This document shows, one piece after another, positions 48,941 to 61,260 of a DNA stretch of 64,000 nt. The translations under genes were made by a program, and so were the position numbers. The stretch is from Progne subis subis (taxonomy: Eukaryota; Chordata; Aves; Passeriformes; Hirundinidae). How positions within the stretch are numbered: the stretch's first letter is position 1; every line of letters begins with the position of its first letter. The stretch lies in the NCBI GenBank assembly GCA_022316685.1, contig JAKJHU010000676.1, positions 62,001 to 126,000 of the forward strand, written 5' to 3'. The notes under the pieces were generated by a model. The model saw only the letters and a program-made list of their open reading frames with translations. It was not told the DNA's origin and searched no databases.

Positions 48941-49073
48941 GGATGGCAGGCTGATGGCCGGCGACGAGCTCCTCATGATCAACGGGCAGTCACTGGTGGG
49001 GCTCTCCCACCAGGACGCCGTGGCCCTCCTCCGCTCGGCCGCTGGCCTGGTGCAGCTGGTGGTCTCTACCAAG
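48941..49073 (+). CDS. PDZD2: PDZD2 exon: second half of PDZ2
   Basis: The first base completes the Arg codon from the preceding exon, and 44 full codons follow, ending on a codon boundary (AAG|GTACAG). The exon encodes DGRLMAGDELLMINGQ, the classic PDZ strand D and E segment, then SLVGLSHQDAVALLRSA, which is helix B, and the last strand GLVQLVVSTK. The His at the start of helix B (LSHQDAV) is the residue that marks class I PDZ domains, which prefer S/T-x-hydrophobic C-termini. Together with the previous exon the domain is about 84 residues, normal for a PDZ. The exon is GC-rich with many CpGs, unlike the flanking intron. I see no frameshift or stop. Confidence 0.96.
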
Positions 49074-51173
49074 GTACAGACATCTCCTGGGATGTACATC
49101 TCCAAATGTACATCCACAAATGTTTGTGCAATTGCTGTGTGAAAAGGGAGAATTTTCCGTAGGGAATCACATGTGCAGATTTGCTGCTCTAAATTTAATG
49201 CACAGCAAGGGGAAATGTATCAGTAGCTGCCCTAAATCTATGGCAGATCAGCACAGTATAGACCAAATTAATGATTTGCTTGTACTGTCACTGTCACTCA
49301 GCATGCAGATGAGTATTTATTCATGCAGACATTACCTAAGTTTTGGCCAAAACCATTTTCTTAAAATTATATGCTAAGTAAAGCAGGCTGTTCTGAGCCT
49401 CTTCTGCTTCCTACCTGCACAACCTGTGTACCGCTCATCTCTGTAGTATCTGTGTGCCTGAGATTTCTTGATGATGATCTCTTGGCTTAAGTTCCTTATT
49501 TTGCCCTTGTTAATAGCATGGAATGGAGCTCTTACAGATAGAGGAGCATGAAATTTCAGGGAAATGAGAGTGGAACTCATTTATCAGTTGGACTCTTTGT
49601 TCTGCTTTGATCACAGAAGAGGCTGAGGGGATATTACATAATATTTTTCCTCTTTGTTTAAAAAATCCTGCTCACCTCTCTTTGCTCTTTTCCATGGATT
49701 ATATCCTGCTTCCCCTGGACCTGGGTTGCTGGCGGTGTTTGGTGGGTGGCTAATCCGCTCCCAAAAGCACCCAGGGATCTCCAAATACAACCTGCCGGCA
49801 GAGTAGGGGTTGCCAGGGCCTTTGTGGTGGTGACAGGAACATGTCAGCCCAAACAGAGCCCTCGTATACCTGCATTTCCACCGTGTCAGCAAGTCACTGT
49901 GTCACTATTTTAAATTTTTTTCTTAGCTTCAGATTTCCCCGGCCATCCCAAAGTAGGTTTCTGTAGCTTTAATATCTGGATGCTCTTAAGGCTTCCCTGG
50001 GTGCTGCATGCACATGTTCGCCAAGGAGAGGCTCTATTCCATCATATTCAAAGTGAATATTCTGTCACTTGTCTAACTTTTCTGTTACACGTTGAAGTTC
50101 ATTGCAGACCTTCTTCAGGGTCACAGTCTGGCATTAACCCCACAACTGTTTATTCTGAAAACACCACACTTTGACCTGAAGTAGGTGCATTTTGAGTTTC
50201 CTTTAGACAGCTGGATTCTGCTAAAGCACAAGGCAGTAAACCACATTTATTTCTCCTTAAAATTAAGCGCTTGTTCATATGTGACCTCATCAAAATAATC
50301 ATCATGCATAAGCTTAGGGCATAAAACTTCACTTTCCTGATCAGGCTGTGAATCTGCTTGTCCTGTGCTCTGTGCACTCAGACAATTTGCATGTCCCTGG
50401 AAGGGAGACTTGGAAAGGCAAGCAGGAGGGAATACAGCCTGTGCCGTATTTCTGGTATCCCCAGAAAAGGTGTCGATTGGTGAAGTGTTCGCTAGCAGCT
50501 CCCTCTGGGCATTATTTGTTAGTATAGGAATGCAGCTTTGCCTTTTGGTCTGGGGGGTGATCAGTAATACAGAATTTGTTCTGAAAGCAGTGAGTCTGTC
50601 TGGCCACTGCTTTTGGCAGAGGCACATATTTGCTTGCCAGAAAACTGGCAAAGACTGGAAGCAGATGCTTGAGCATCAGGACTGAGTTGGTAGAGGATTG
50701 ATGAGTCAATTTTCATTGTATTGTCCTAAGTAGGGTTGCCATTGTATTCTTACATGTGTAGGTAGATAAACATGTGAAGGGAACATCCATAGGGAGGGAC
50801 CAGGAGCACAGGGTGTGATTTGGGATGCAATGGAATGAGTAATAAGGTCTGTCAGCTCTCAGTTCACTCTCAGTGATGTTTACTAAACCCAAACAGGGGA
50901 GGAACAGGCTGCTCAAGAAGCATTTATTTTAAATTCTTCGTTATGAAATCTAAATGTTTAAAATGTGTATTTGCCTATGTTTACTATATATACACTTTAA
51001 AACCAAGCCTGCTTTTTATAACCAGACCATTAAAAGTTTGAGCACATGGAAGTGTGTAACATGGGGATAATTGCCAGGGAGCTCACACTGGGCTGCTGAG
51101 ATGGAGCAGTTTTACTGTGTTAACTGGTGTTTTTCTGCATGTGATCTAATACATTGTGTTGCCTCTTGGGTAG
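49074..51173 (+). other. PDZD2: PDZD2 intron after PDZ2
   Basis: This 2.1 kb phase-0 intron runs from GTACAG to the acceptor gcctcttgggtag (AG at 51172-51173). The pyrimidine tract of that acceptor is weak and contains GGG, so its use may depend on exonic enhancers. I see no repeat or gene inside. Confidence 0.85.
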
Positions 51174-51341
51174 GAATCTTCTGAAGGGGATCTTCTGAAG
51201 TATCCAACTACCAGTTTGCCAGACTTGCTTAGCACTTGCTCAGTCCAAGACTCTGTCTCTTGCACTGACAATAAGGAAAATGAAGAGCCGGAAGAAGAAG
51301 ATGGGAAAGGAGTGAATGTGTCTCCTGAAAAACTGGTTGCT
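51174..51341 (+). CDS. PDZD2: PDZD2 exon: acidic linker after PDZ2
   Basis: The exon has exactly 56 codons, phase 0 at both ends, so it could be skipped without a frameshift. It encodes ESSEGDLLKYPTTSLPDLL, then a Ser/Cys-rich stretch with VSCTDNKENEEPEEEDGK, and ends NVSPEKLVA before GTAAGT. The SLPDL motif and the acidic EEPEEED run match the segment after PDZ2 in mammalian PDZD2 as I remember it. The segment is probably disordered, and the acidic Ser/Thr sites resemble casein kinase 2 targets; that is inference from composition. The open frame runs on into the intron and stops near 51417, so retention would truncate the protein. Confidence 0.92.
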
Positions 51342-54300
51342 GTAAGTGTGGTTTGGTGTGACATTTTTACTTTCTCTCTGAAAGCCCATTTGCATCTGTC
51401 ACATTCTTCTACAGCCTGACGCGGAGCAGGTCCTCGGGACCAGGCAATCCCATCCCACTCAGCCCTTCTCTGCATGGGATGTGAGGGAGAAGCTGGAAAG
51501 GGGATGACGTTTACCACAGCCCCTGCCATCTCTTGAGCTGCAGCACAGCAGCAGCACAGGGAGCAGGAGCTCTCAAGGTCTTCAGCCTGTGTTGCAATCA
51601 TGGTTTTGTTTTTCTCTTCGATTGTTTTCTGCCCACTTCCACTGCTTTTGTTGGATCTGATGCAAAGTCTCTTGCTGTGCTTTTGCAGTTACATGCTCCT
51701 CTTTCCCCTCCTTTTGTAACAAAACTTCTTTAACAGTTTATGATCCAAGTCTTGAAGTTTGTATTTGCTCTATTGAAGCCAACAGACACTTTGGAGGAGG
51801 GATAGGAATTTCTGGCTGTGAACCATAGTTGAAGTTCTGCTGAATAAACGCTGCTGGTTAATAATCTCACTTGCATTTCCCTTCAGGGCTGCATTAAGAA
51901 GAGATTAAGTGGGTTGTTGTTATTTATTTGTAATGCAGCAGCTCTATGAAACTTCATAGGTCTTCTGGGCCTCTCTTGTATGGTGCAGACAAAAAATAAA
52001 ATGATGTTTCCAATCTAAAGAACTCGTGGACTGGTTTTCCAGCATGGGAAGGCAGGTGGATTCACTTGAAATTTTTATCTATTTCTTATTTTCCCTTCTT
52101 GTCTTCCTCTCTCACTCTTTTCCATGACAGTTAAAATAAATCAGTTAAATCTTTGGTTGGTGCAGGTTTGATACTGGTTGGGTGATTTGTTTTGATTTTG
52201 TATTCTTACACTTACACCTGAGCAAAAAGGATGCTCCCCAGGATGAGTCTCATGTTGCTGGTGTTCGTTTCCTACCTGCCTGTCATCTCTGACTTACTTA
52301 AAGTCAATGTTTACTGACAGTCCTCACTCTAACACATCTCAGTACTCTGAGAAATTTTGTTATTTCTTCACTGTGTGCCAGGGTGCCTTTTTCAGGGGAC
52401 GAAAGACAAAGCAAATAAATGTGGGATGCTTAGCATGCTGATGTTGGTGTAGTGTTTGTGTGTGAACTTGAGTGGGCATCTAAGCATTCCTTTGACTATC
52501 AAAAATTTTTGAATTCTTCTACATGCTTCCCATTCTGGTAATTTCTAATAAGGCTATGGCTCATCAGCAGTTAAATATAAAAATCAATTTTGACAGAATT
52601 TAATTGTGTGTGTCTTCAGGATTAAGCTCCCTGGCATTCCAGTGACTCTTTCAGCACGTACTAGGAGTTATTTGTCACTTGGTTTGCTCATGTCTATTCC
52701 AACAAGGTTCTGTCTGGTTGCCAGTGATGGCTTTTTTATCAGATGTTTCCTTTCTGGATTAACGTAGTGCTCAGTGAAGCTCAAGGTGGCTGAGGTGTAC
52801 GTAACCACGAGGGCACAGCTGAATGAGTCTCCCAGAGCCCGTCAGCTTGGACCTCAATTTAGTCTGCCCTGATATCCATCCCAGTGCCACTGCAACTGGC
52901 AGTGGTGGTGGACACTAAGTCAGAGCTAACTGGATTTGTCTGCCTGTTGGGCGGTCTAAACCCTGATGGCAATTGCTCTTTGCTTTCAGAATACATCACT
53001 GAAGGTTGAGGGGAAATCACAGGAATGATTAGAAGAGTAGCAGCAGGATTTTTTCCCATTGTCTTTTCTGCTTCTTTTAATGTCTTTTGTTCAAAGGATG
53101 TAATTTAAAGAAATGTAAGAAGTTACTGGTGACTTTCAGGACCTCTTCTGTTTTTGCTTGATCTACAGATGAAATCATTGCTTTACTGATCCAAAGCACA
53201 GAATGTGTCTGTGCTCCCCTTGCAATTGCTGTGTCAGCCTTGGAGTGCAGAGGGGGTGCTATGCAGCCTGGGGTGGGCGGTCTGTACTGTGTAAACCTCT
53301 CAGCTTTACCTTCATCCTCATCCATCCCTCTCAGGTGTGGGCAGCCTCAGCTGAGCCGGGCTGTGCAGATACTGCATACTACCAGGCAGGACAGAGGAAA
53401 GTAAACATATGGAAAAGATAAAATTCATGTGGCTTTTTTCCACCTGGCAAGACTGGGGGGGGCGAGGGAGGGGATTTTTAATATCAAAGCTTAGAAGCTG
53501 ATTTCAAGGCCAGTATGAAATCAAAGCATCACAAGATTTTATTTTTAAATATATATGAATGTATGGTCCAATTGATTATTGCAGAATTGCTTTGGAAATA
53601 ACTGCTCTTTGCTGGTCTCATGCTTTTGATGATATTCATGTGTCTTCTCTTTCTCTCACGTATATTCCATTATATCTGTACTGTAGATAGGGGATGACAG
53701 TGTGACTGAGGATTAAAGCAGGAGCTGAGCTGGACTATTTTTAATCAGCGCAAACATAATTGTATTAGACTTTCAGGGTGGGTGGTACTCAAGATCTGGA
53801 CCAGGTAACTGAGACTGTGATCTCTAAGAGTCAGACGTCTTAGATTTTAAGCTGACTCTCAACTCAGCCCTGTCCAGGAGTTACCTTTCTCACCTCTGAC
53901 AAGAGGTTAATGGATTTTCTTTGTACTCTGTGGGGCTTTGGAGGGACTTAAAGAGATGGTGTCAGGTGCTGGGTGGTTATGTCATAATGAGTAATTCAGA
54001 GTGTTTTATTGTCAGCTGAGGCTTCACTGTCCCTTTTCTGACCCAGAACAACGTCTGTCTAATTCTTAAGCAAGTCTAGAAGATACTAAAAAACTTGCAG
54101 GAGCTTCTAGGTTTGTCAAAGGTATTCTGTCACTTACTTTTCTGTTAATATAATTCACTGCTGTGTATTCAGAGCCATAATTAATAGACCTGATGGACTT
54201 GCTGCTTTAGCACCTGATTGCCTAAAGGTTGAACCTGGCAGAAAAAAAAATCACTTGGAATGACGGTATGTCTTCAAATCTTCATCCTTGTAGCTACTTT

Positions 54301-54349
54301 GAATTCAGCTGGACCAGGCTCTTGAGGAAACTGATGTAAGTTGTCGTGG

Positions 54350-54415
54350 ATTGAAATGGGACACCCCCACCAAGGTCCTTTTCAACCTGGCTTATTTTAA
54401 AAGTCTGTGAAAAAA
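54350..54415 (+). mobile_element. possible degraded CR1 3' end
   Basis: accaaggtccttttcaacc, tggcttattttaaaagtctg resembles the CR1 end 'gaggtcccttccaacctgg..attctgtgattct'. It is only about 65 bases and diverged. Confidence 0.35.
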
Positions 54416-56639
54416 ATAGTAAAAATGAAAATTACCTTTTCTAGATGCTGGTGGTTAAAAAACTTCCCCATGAGCAGTTGTTTTTTCAACTCTTAAGTTC
54501 TGCTCCAGCATTTTCAGACAGGGAAATAGAGGCTGAGCTTCTGCTGGATGCAGCAGAAGAGTTTAGTGACACATGAAAACTGTAATTTAAGAGAAGTATC
54601 ACTTTAAGTCTTACTTGAAAGTCCACTTGTTAAGTTTCATTAATAAAAATCACATAATACAATTTAAATGGAATTCTGCTTTTACAGTCTCTTTATGTAA
54701 AGCCCTGTTTAACATGAAACATGCCTTAAAGTTTTGACTTTATTAAGACTCGTGCTGCCAGGCAGAAAAAGGATTACAGTAATATCTTCAAAGTGCATTT
54801 CTTTCAGGACTAGTTTGTCCAAAATGTTCCTTAACTTCAGATATGAAACACTAGGTCAGAGAGTTGTGTTGTCCTAAATGGTTCTGAGACATTTCAGGGA
54901 TTTTAAACTCTTCCACCCCAATCCGTATTTTGCCATGTGCAACTGACACTGCTATTCTAAAATGTCACTATTTATGTCTAAGCGCACAGTAGGATAATAT
55001 GATAGTATTTGCCTTGGATGATTTATTTTTAATTCTAATTCACTTTTACTAGTGTTTCTGTTGCTTGAAATGAAATCTGTCACTGCATTGCTGGCTGCTG
55101 GAGCCACCTGGGAAGTGAACTCTAAAGAGAAATCTCATCTACCAAGAATTTGCAAAGTGTCCAATGAATTTGGGGGATTTTTGGTCCCTAGACAGAAGCA
55201 TATGCTGTTTCTTGTTGCTTCAAAATTTACTTGCCTTTGTGTGGTTCAATATCTGACGGTCTGAGTATTTTTTAAATGTTCAGCTTCAGTGACCAGCTTC
55301 ATATTAATGGCTTGAAATTCTAGTAGGTGAGTAAACACAGCAAGAGGATGTCTGCCTCAGAAGGTTTGCATCTGTAGTTGCTGGAGGAAGGGATGGAAGC
55401 TTGGGGACTGCTCCTCTGTACCTAAATCTTGTGTTCTCCCCTAGGCATCTGCCATTACTAATGCTGGAGGCAGGACCCTGAGCTGAGTCTGTTCCATGCA
55501 GAATAGAACTGTACAAAAAAAGAAAAGGAGGTCACCCTTATCTCTTTCTTTTGAGAGGGTACTGGGAACTGAATTTGCCTCCCTGTGCCTAAGCTCACCA
55601 TGCAGGCAAGCCCTGGGGACACCATCTCTGGCAGCACCCCCCAAATGCGTGATCCTCTGCTGTGGGGTACCAGGGCCTTTCTACTCACGTTTAATCATTT
55701 TGAGATGACCTGAAGTGTATGGTGTGTGCCTTCACGTCAGCACTGGGCGCGTTGCACACAGAGGTGGCTGTGACCTTGCAAGGTCTTCACCCTCCTACCA
55801 GCAACAGAAACAGGATGTCTCCTGTTAAAGGTTCCTTGCGTGATCTGGGTTACCTGATTTCCTGCCAAAACCCACTTGTGGTTTTCATGTAAGACATGTA
55901 GCTGAAAGGGGATAAATAAAACTGTTCGGTGAATGTGAAGAATTGCATTTATTTAACTCTGCTTCCTCTCCATTTATATTTTTTTTCCTTGTGCTGTAGG
56001 ACTGACTAGTTGTTCTCTGCCACGAGGAGCCTTTCTGTCTTACCAGGGAATCCATGCATAATTACCTGTAGCCATGCAAGCATAATGAAGAACAGGATAA
56101 CAATGCCAGAACTTTAAAAACAGTCTTGGGGTCAAAAGTTCTTCTGGAAACACTGAGAGAGAATTTCAGAGAAAACATTAGCATTGGGAAGGAACAGGAA
56201 GCATAAGTCAACAATTAAATGTGTGCAGGGCGTGGAGAGGGGCCCTCGTTACTTGGAGTACTGGAGTGTTTGTTCCCATTAGGGCACTGCTGTCTCAACA
56301 TGAGCTGCAGAAACATGGCTCGCTCCTCAAACAGCACTGTATGGCTGGGAGGAAAGCAAGAAAAAGATTTTCCTGACAGAAACTGGCTTAGCAATGAAAG
56401 GCTTTACTTAAGGTGGGGGGGAAGAAATTGAAGAGCCTGATGTGTGGCTTGTTTATGTACTGGGAAGGGTTCAACAAGTCTTTTCTTCTTTGTGGTGATG
56501 GTTGGCAATGTTTGCAGATTGTGCCCTGTGCCACATCACCCTTGGAAGGGGCAGGCAAGGGCAGCATTCAGCTGCGCCTTTGCATGGCTCAGAGCTGCTG
56601 CTCAGCTGTATTTCCTGAGTTTGTTGAAAGTCTGGATGT

Positions 56640-56662
56640 ACTGTACCTTTCCGAGGTACAGT
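56640..56662. repeat. 9-base stem hairpin
   Basis: actgtacct, five bases ttccg, then aggtacagt, a perfect inverted repeat. It is in intron, with no known role. Confidence 0.8.
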
Positions 56663-59600
56663 CTTGTTCAGCATATTCAATGGGTCTGTGCCCATGCAGT
56701 GCCCTTCACTCGTCCTGTGGCTGATGAGATACACTGGGTACTACAGTGACTCCATAAGCAAATTTTCAGAGTAAATATAGTTAGAAATTTGGGCAAGAGA
56801 AAATGACAAATTGGAGACCAAATCTTGTTCACATAGTGTGTGTTGTTTTTAGGAGCCCTATCACATTAAAATAAGCAATTGCATTTGGACTTTTTTGGGG
56901 GAGGTGCTCAGTGATGGCCTGGCACCAGTGGTGGTGTGACACTGGTCAGGGCTCCAGGAAGGTGTTGGCACACTTCACATGAGCTGGAGGAGGAGGATGA
57001 AGAGTGCTGAAAGGCCTCCAGGGGTGCAGTGTCACTGAATTACTGTTTTTCACACATTGTAAAATTCACCTGTCAAGGAGACATTAACATGAATGCCTTC
57101 TTCGTGTCAGGAGGGGGCTCCTCAAAGCACTTGCATTGCTTCGTTCCTTGTGCCTGGCTCCCAGGCCTTCTGAGCCTTTTCCTACTGCCTCCATTTTAAA
57201 TGCAAGACCAGAGAAAACTCTTTCACCCAAGAACCAATACTTGAAGGGTGCTCTGTAGATGTTACCTTGTCTACAAGTCGTGAAATACCTCCTGTTGCTT
57301 GGGCTGGTGGAAGATAGCCTTTCTTACTTGACCATAAATAACAGTGTAGACAATGCCAAGAGTTACAATTTTTGCTCTTCCTGTGTGATATATTTGAAAG
57401 CTGAGTCAGCAGAGTAATAGAAACACAAGTTTATCTACGGTACAGGTTCTGCATGGTCTTTTTGTGAATGGGGGCTTTTCCCATAAAGCATCAGATACAG
57501 TACAGCCTGTCTCTCCTTTGGCTGTTTGGATAACTGCCCAGTTTTGAAGGAGACGAACTGCCTTTAACAAGCTAAAAATAACGCTCTCATGGCACTTGAA
57601 CAAGAGAAATGCTGTCACAGCCATGCAGCTCACATACATTAGCAGAAGGATGATTCAGGCTCTAGAATTTTTGAGTTAGTGTGAGTGTCTCAGTACCACA
57701 TTTGCAAATTTTTGACCATGTACACTGTCCAGTCTTGGCTGGGATCAGGTAAAACTCATTTCAGATGTGCTCTGCAGCATCTGTAATTTATGAGGCTTCA
57801 GATCCTTGAAGAAGCAGGTATGAAAGACACTTAATTCTTATGTATTCCATATCTTCTTGTATACTTAGAATGGTATAAAGTGCCACTTTGGAATGGAAAT
57901 CCAAAGCTCCCCCACATAACATCATGGGAATGCTCTCTGCAGCTGTTGGTTGACATCAATATTAAAAAAGGTCTTCTTTCATTCTCAAGAGAGCTGTTTA
58001 TTTTGAGGAGTGATTATTGCGTATTTTGTCCCTCACTGGGAAATAAAAGATCGTCATTTGAAAAAAATAAAAGGAAAAAAAAGATAAGCAATTAATTGTT
58101 TGTTATGATGTAAAGGATCCAGATTTGTGCTAAACCATGAACTGAGCATGTATTAAATAAAATAATGGAGTAGCTGAACCAGCTTTCACGCTGCTTGAGT
58201 TCCGTGTTTGTCGTACTCAGGGAATCCCTTAGGTTTCTGCTGGTTACTAAGGCTGGTCTTCTGGGATATCTCTGTAGCACATAGAGACATCTCGTGGGCA
58301 GTGACTAAACTGCATGGAAAGCATGTGTCCTGCTTTTTTGATGTTTGTGGCGGGGGGAAAGGATAGAGCATAAAAAAGAACAGCAGGGATCTGTTTGTGT
58401 GCATTTGATTTCCTTTAGCTCAAAAGCTGTTTCTAGTGAAAATCATACTGCAGAAGAAGAGTAATCTGGTCCAAAAAGGATTGGGAACTGTTTAACTGGG
58501 AGCCTTTTGCTGTTTCCAAAGAATATCTGTGATAAGTGTTTCATGGAAAACTTGGCTGTGTTAGCCATTTCCTGCACTTCTTCCTATTTAAAATGATATA
58601 TTTTAGAAATCTTTTCAAAACGTTATTAATAATTTTAGTGACTCTTTGGATATCTGAAAATGGAGTGTGCTTTGCTGGTCGGTGCTGCAGCTCTGACCAG
58701 TGAGTCATTGGAGGCAGCACAGCTGGGACCCTGCCTCATCAAAAACGTGCCAGCATGCTCTGAACAGTGGTCAACATATGGTAGCTCCTGGTGTCAAACA
58801 CATTCAAGAAGGTTTTGGAGAATCTAGTGAAAAATAAATAGAGCATTACCAAAGAAGGGTAGCTCAGCTCTGCCATAGTGTACTTCCAATCTGTTTACAG
58901 AATGGGCATGGGCAGATACTGCTACTATCTTTGTGCCGGTGAATGCTAGATTTTGTTTCTTGTGCAGGTTTGTGTGTGACTGTAGATTTTGAGAAGAGAC
59001 ACAAAAATAACTGTTGGGGGTTTCTGCTTCCTGAAGTGAATAGTAATTCCTTGTCTAGCAACTACTGCATTATACTGAAGGCTTAGGGTTGCTTTTGAGT
59101 ACAGGCATTTGGTAAAGTGGCAGACTAGACACCACTTTAAAAGCTTTTGTTTTATTTAGCATTTCCACCTATTCAGAAAGCTGGGCAGCTCTACTTCTTG
59201 ACTGTTTATCAGATTTCCTGATCTCTTGCTGTACATGAACCAAGAGCTTTCCAACACTTTCTTTAAAATCAAGTAAAATTGAGCCCCTTGGACTGGGCAG
59301 GAGGAGGTATAGGTTACATCTGGCAGTACCAGCATGTGTAGATCTCAGGTGAGCTTCTGAGGAAGGCAGTGGAGGCTTTGTTTCACCAGTGCTGCCAAAC
59401 AAACCCTGAATCTGAGCTCTCCCGAGGCCTCCCTGGTGAATGTGCAGAACTGCTGCTTTGCACCAGGGGAGCAACCAGGGCACTGGTTTTTATAGAGGTG
59501 CCAGTTCAAGACACTGAGTTAGTGCTGACGTGGAGGTGATGTTTCTTCTCTTTTGCTCCATCCCCGGCTCCAGGTGGTTCTCTGCTTTTGTTTCATGAAA

Positions 59601-61119
59601 GAGAGGAGCAGCAATGCAAATGCCGTTTGGAAGAGGGGAGTCCTCTAGCTTGCGCTAAAAATTGCTAAGTTTGGATGTAATTTGGACTTCTTGTGAGCCC
59701 TGTGTTTAGGGAGCGTCCTGGATTTTGGGATGTCTTGTTTCGGAAGAATGCCCCTGAGTGCTGCAGCCCCATCATCAGCCTCCTAGGATCTGTGCAGCTT
59801 TGTACATATCCTAAGTAGTAAGACATGGAAACCTCAGTGCTGTCCAAGACTAGAAAATCCATGTCCTCTGCCTTACTTGCAATGTTAATTCTTGTGAATT
59901 ATAGTGCTGCAGTTTGTAATTTATCTGTGAGATGGATTCAATTAAAGTGAAAGAGAGCTAATTTGAAAGTGAAGGTATTTTACTTTCTGTTCAAGGCAAA
60001 GGGCCATGTGCAATCCCCTGCCTAGCAGATACATTTAAGGCTTCAAGCATGCTGTGCCCCATAAAGCAATAACTAATTGCACAAATAACTGAAACAGCTA
60101 TAATTATACCAGATCGTGGGAAAAAAAAATTGAAAATTTTTCAAGGGTTAAAGGCTTTAACTCATCAGCTTGTCTCAAGGGACTAGGAAGAAAGACTTTG
60201 TGCAGTGAACAGGTGAAGGTTTACTTTGGCTGTTTGGGGCATTGCTCTGAAGAGTCTTTGCTGGCTCCTCAGGGAGGCCTGTTGGGTTCCTCCTGATGGT
60301 TGCCCCACAGACCATGGTGTTGGGTTAATTCATGGTTAATGTTTGGGGTAGTGCTGCTTAAGGAAAAATTGTCATGGTTCGAGACCAGGACAGAGTGTAA
60401 ATGGGACCAGAGAAGATTTTTCCCATAGAGCTTGTGCTAGTGCACAGTCATTCCTCTTTCACATGGGTGTTCTGAAGAAGGGCAGTAGTCTAGCTGGTGG
60501 ACTTACTTTACCACTGCAAGAAGAACAGAATTTGTTATGCTGCAGACTTCTCAGCCTGGTTCTTGCTGTTTCATTCCCAGACCATTGGTCTGCATGTTGC
60601 TAGCACTCGGCAGAGCCAGCCAGGCAGTGCCTTGGGGAGTCGGGTGGCCTTGCTGATGGGAAAGGCAGCAGCTGAGGAGCTCTGCAAAGGCAGCAGAAAA
60701 GCAGTTTGTTTATTAAATTGTATCAACCTCTGTTGTCGTCTTGTTTTTGTAGATCGGCAAGGGATTGCCAAACTGTTTGTGGTTGAGCAGTGCAGACTGT
60801 CATAATCCTGCTCCTCATCTCGCCTAATTAAGAGCCTGGTCATGCTGGAGCTTTGCCCAGGCGAGGACTCTGAGGGCAGTTGTTTGTTCTGGTGCAGTGC
60901 CAGGACCACATGTCCCTGATAGTGCTGTTTCCTTTGAAATCAATTGAGATGTCACCATCACTTGATCCCAGAGCTACTTAATGAACTGGCAAAATGGGCT
61001 CTATTTTTAGATCTCTCTTCAAACTACTGTGCGTGTTAAAGCTCCCCTTGTCCATAATGCTGGGATGGCATTGGGAGGGATTTATTCGTTTAGTTTAATA
61101 AGAGACCTACAGGACTGAA

Positions 61120-61260
61120 ATAATAAGCTTCATTTCCTTTAAAGTGAGGAAAATTAAAATGGCATGCTTAAATCTGGGCAGCCACTTTGAGACAGTAAAG
61201 TGATATGTTCATGGCCAGAAGGATAAGGTGGAGCTGGAGTTTCTTCTTGTCTAGGTTATG
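61120..61260. repeat. MIR/L3-like ancient fragment
   Basis: gtgaggaaaattaaaatgg and agtaaagtgatatgttcatgg then aaggtggagctggagtttc follow the order of the MIR/L3-type motif 'tgaggaaactgagg... agtgacttgcccaaggtcac... ggtggagctgggatt'. Divergence is high, so strand and family are not firm. Confidence 0.35.
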
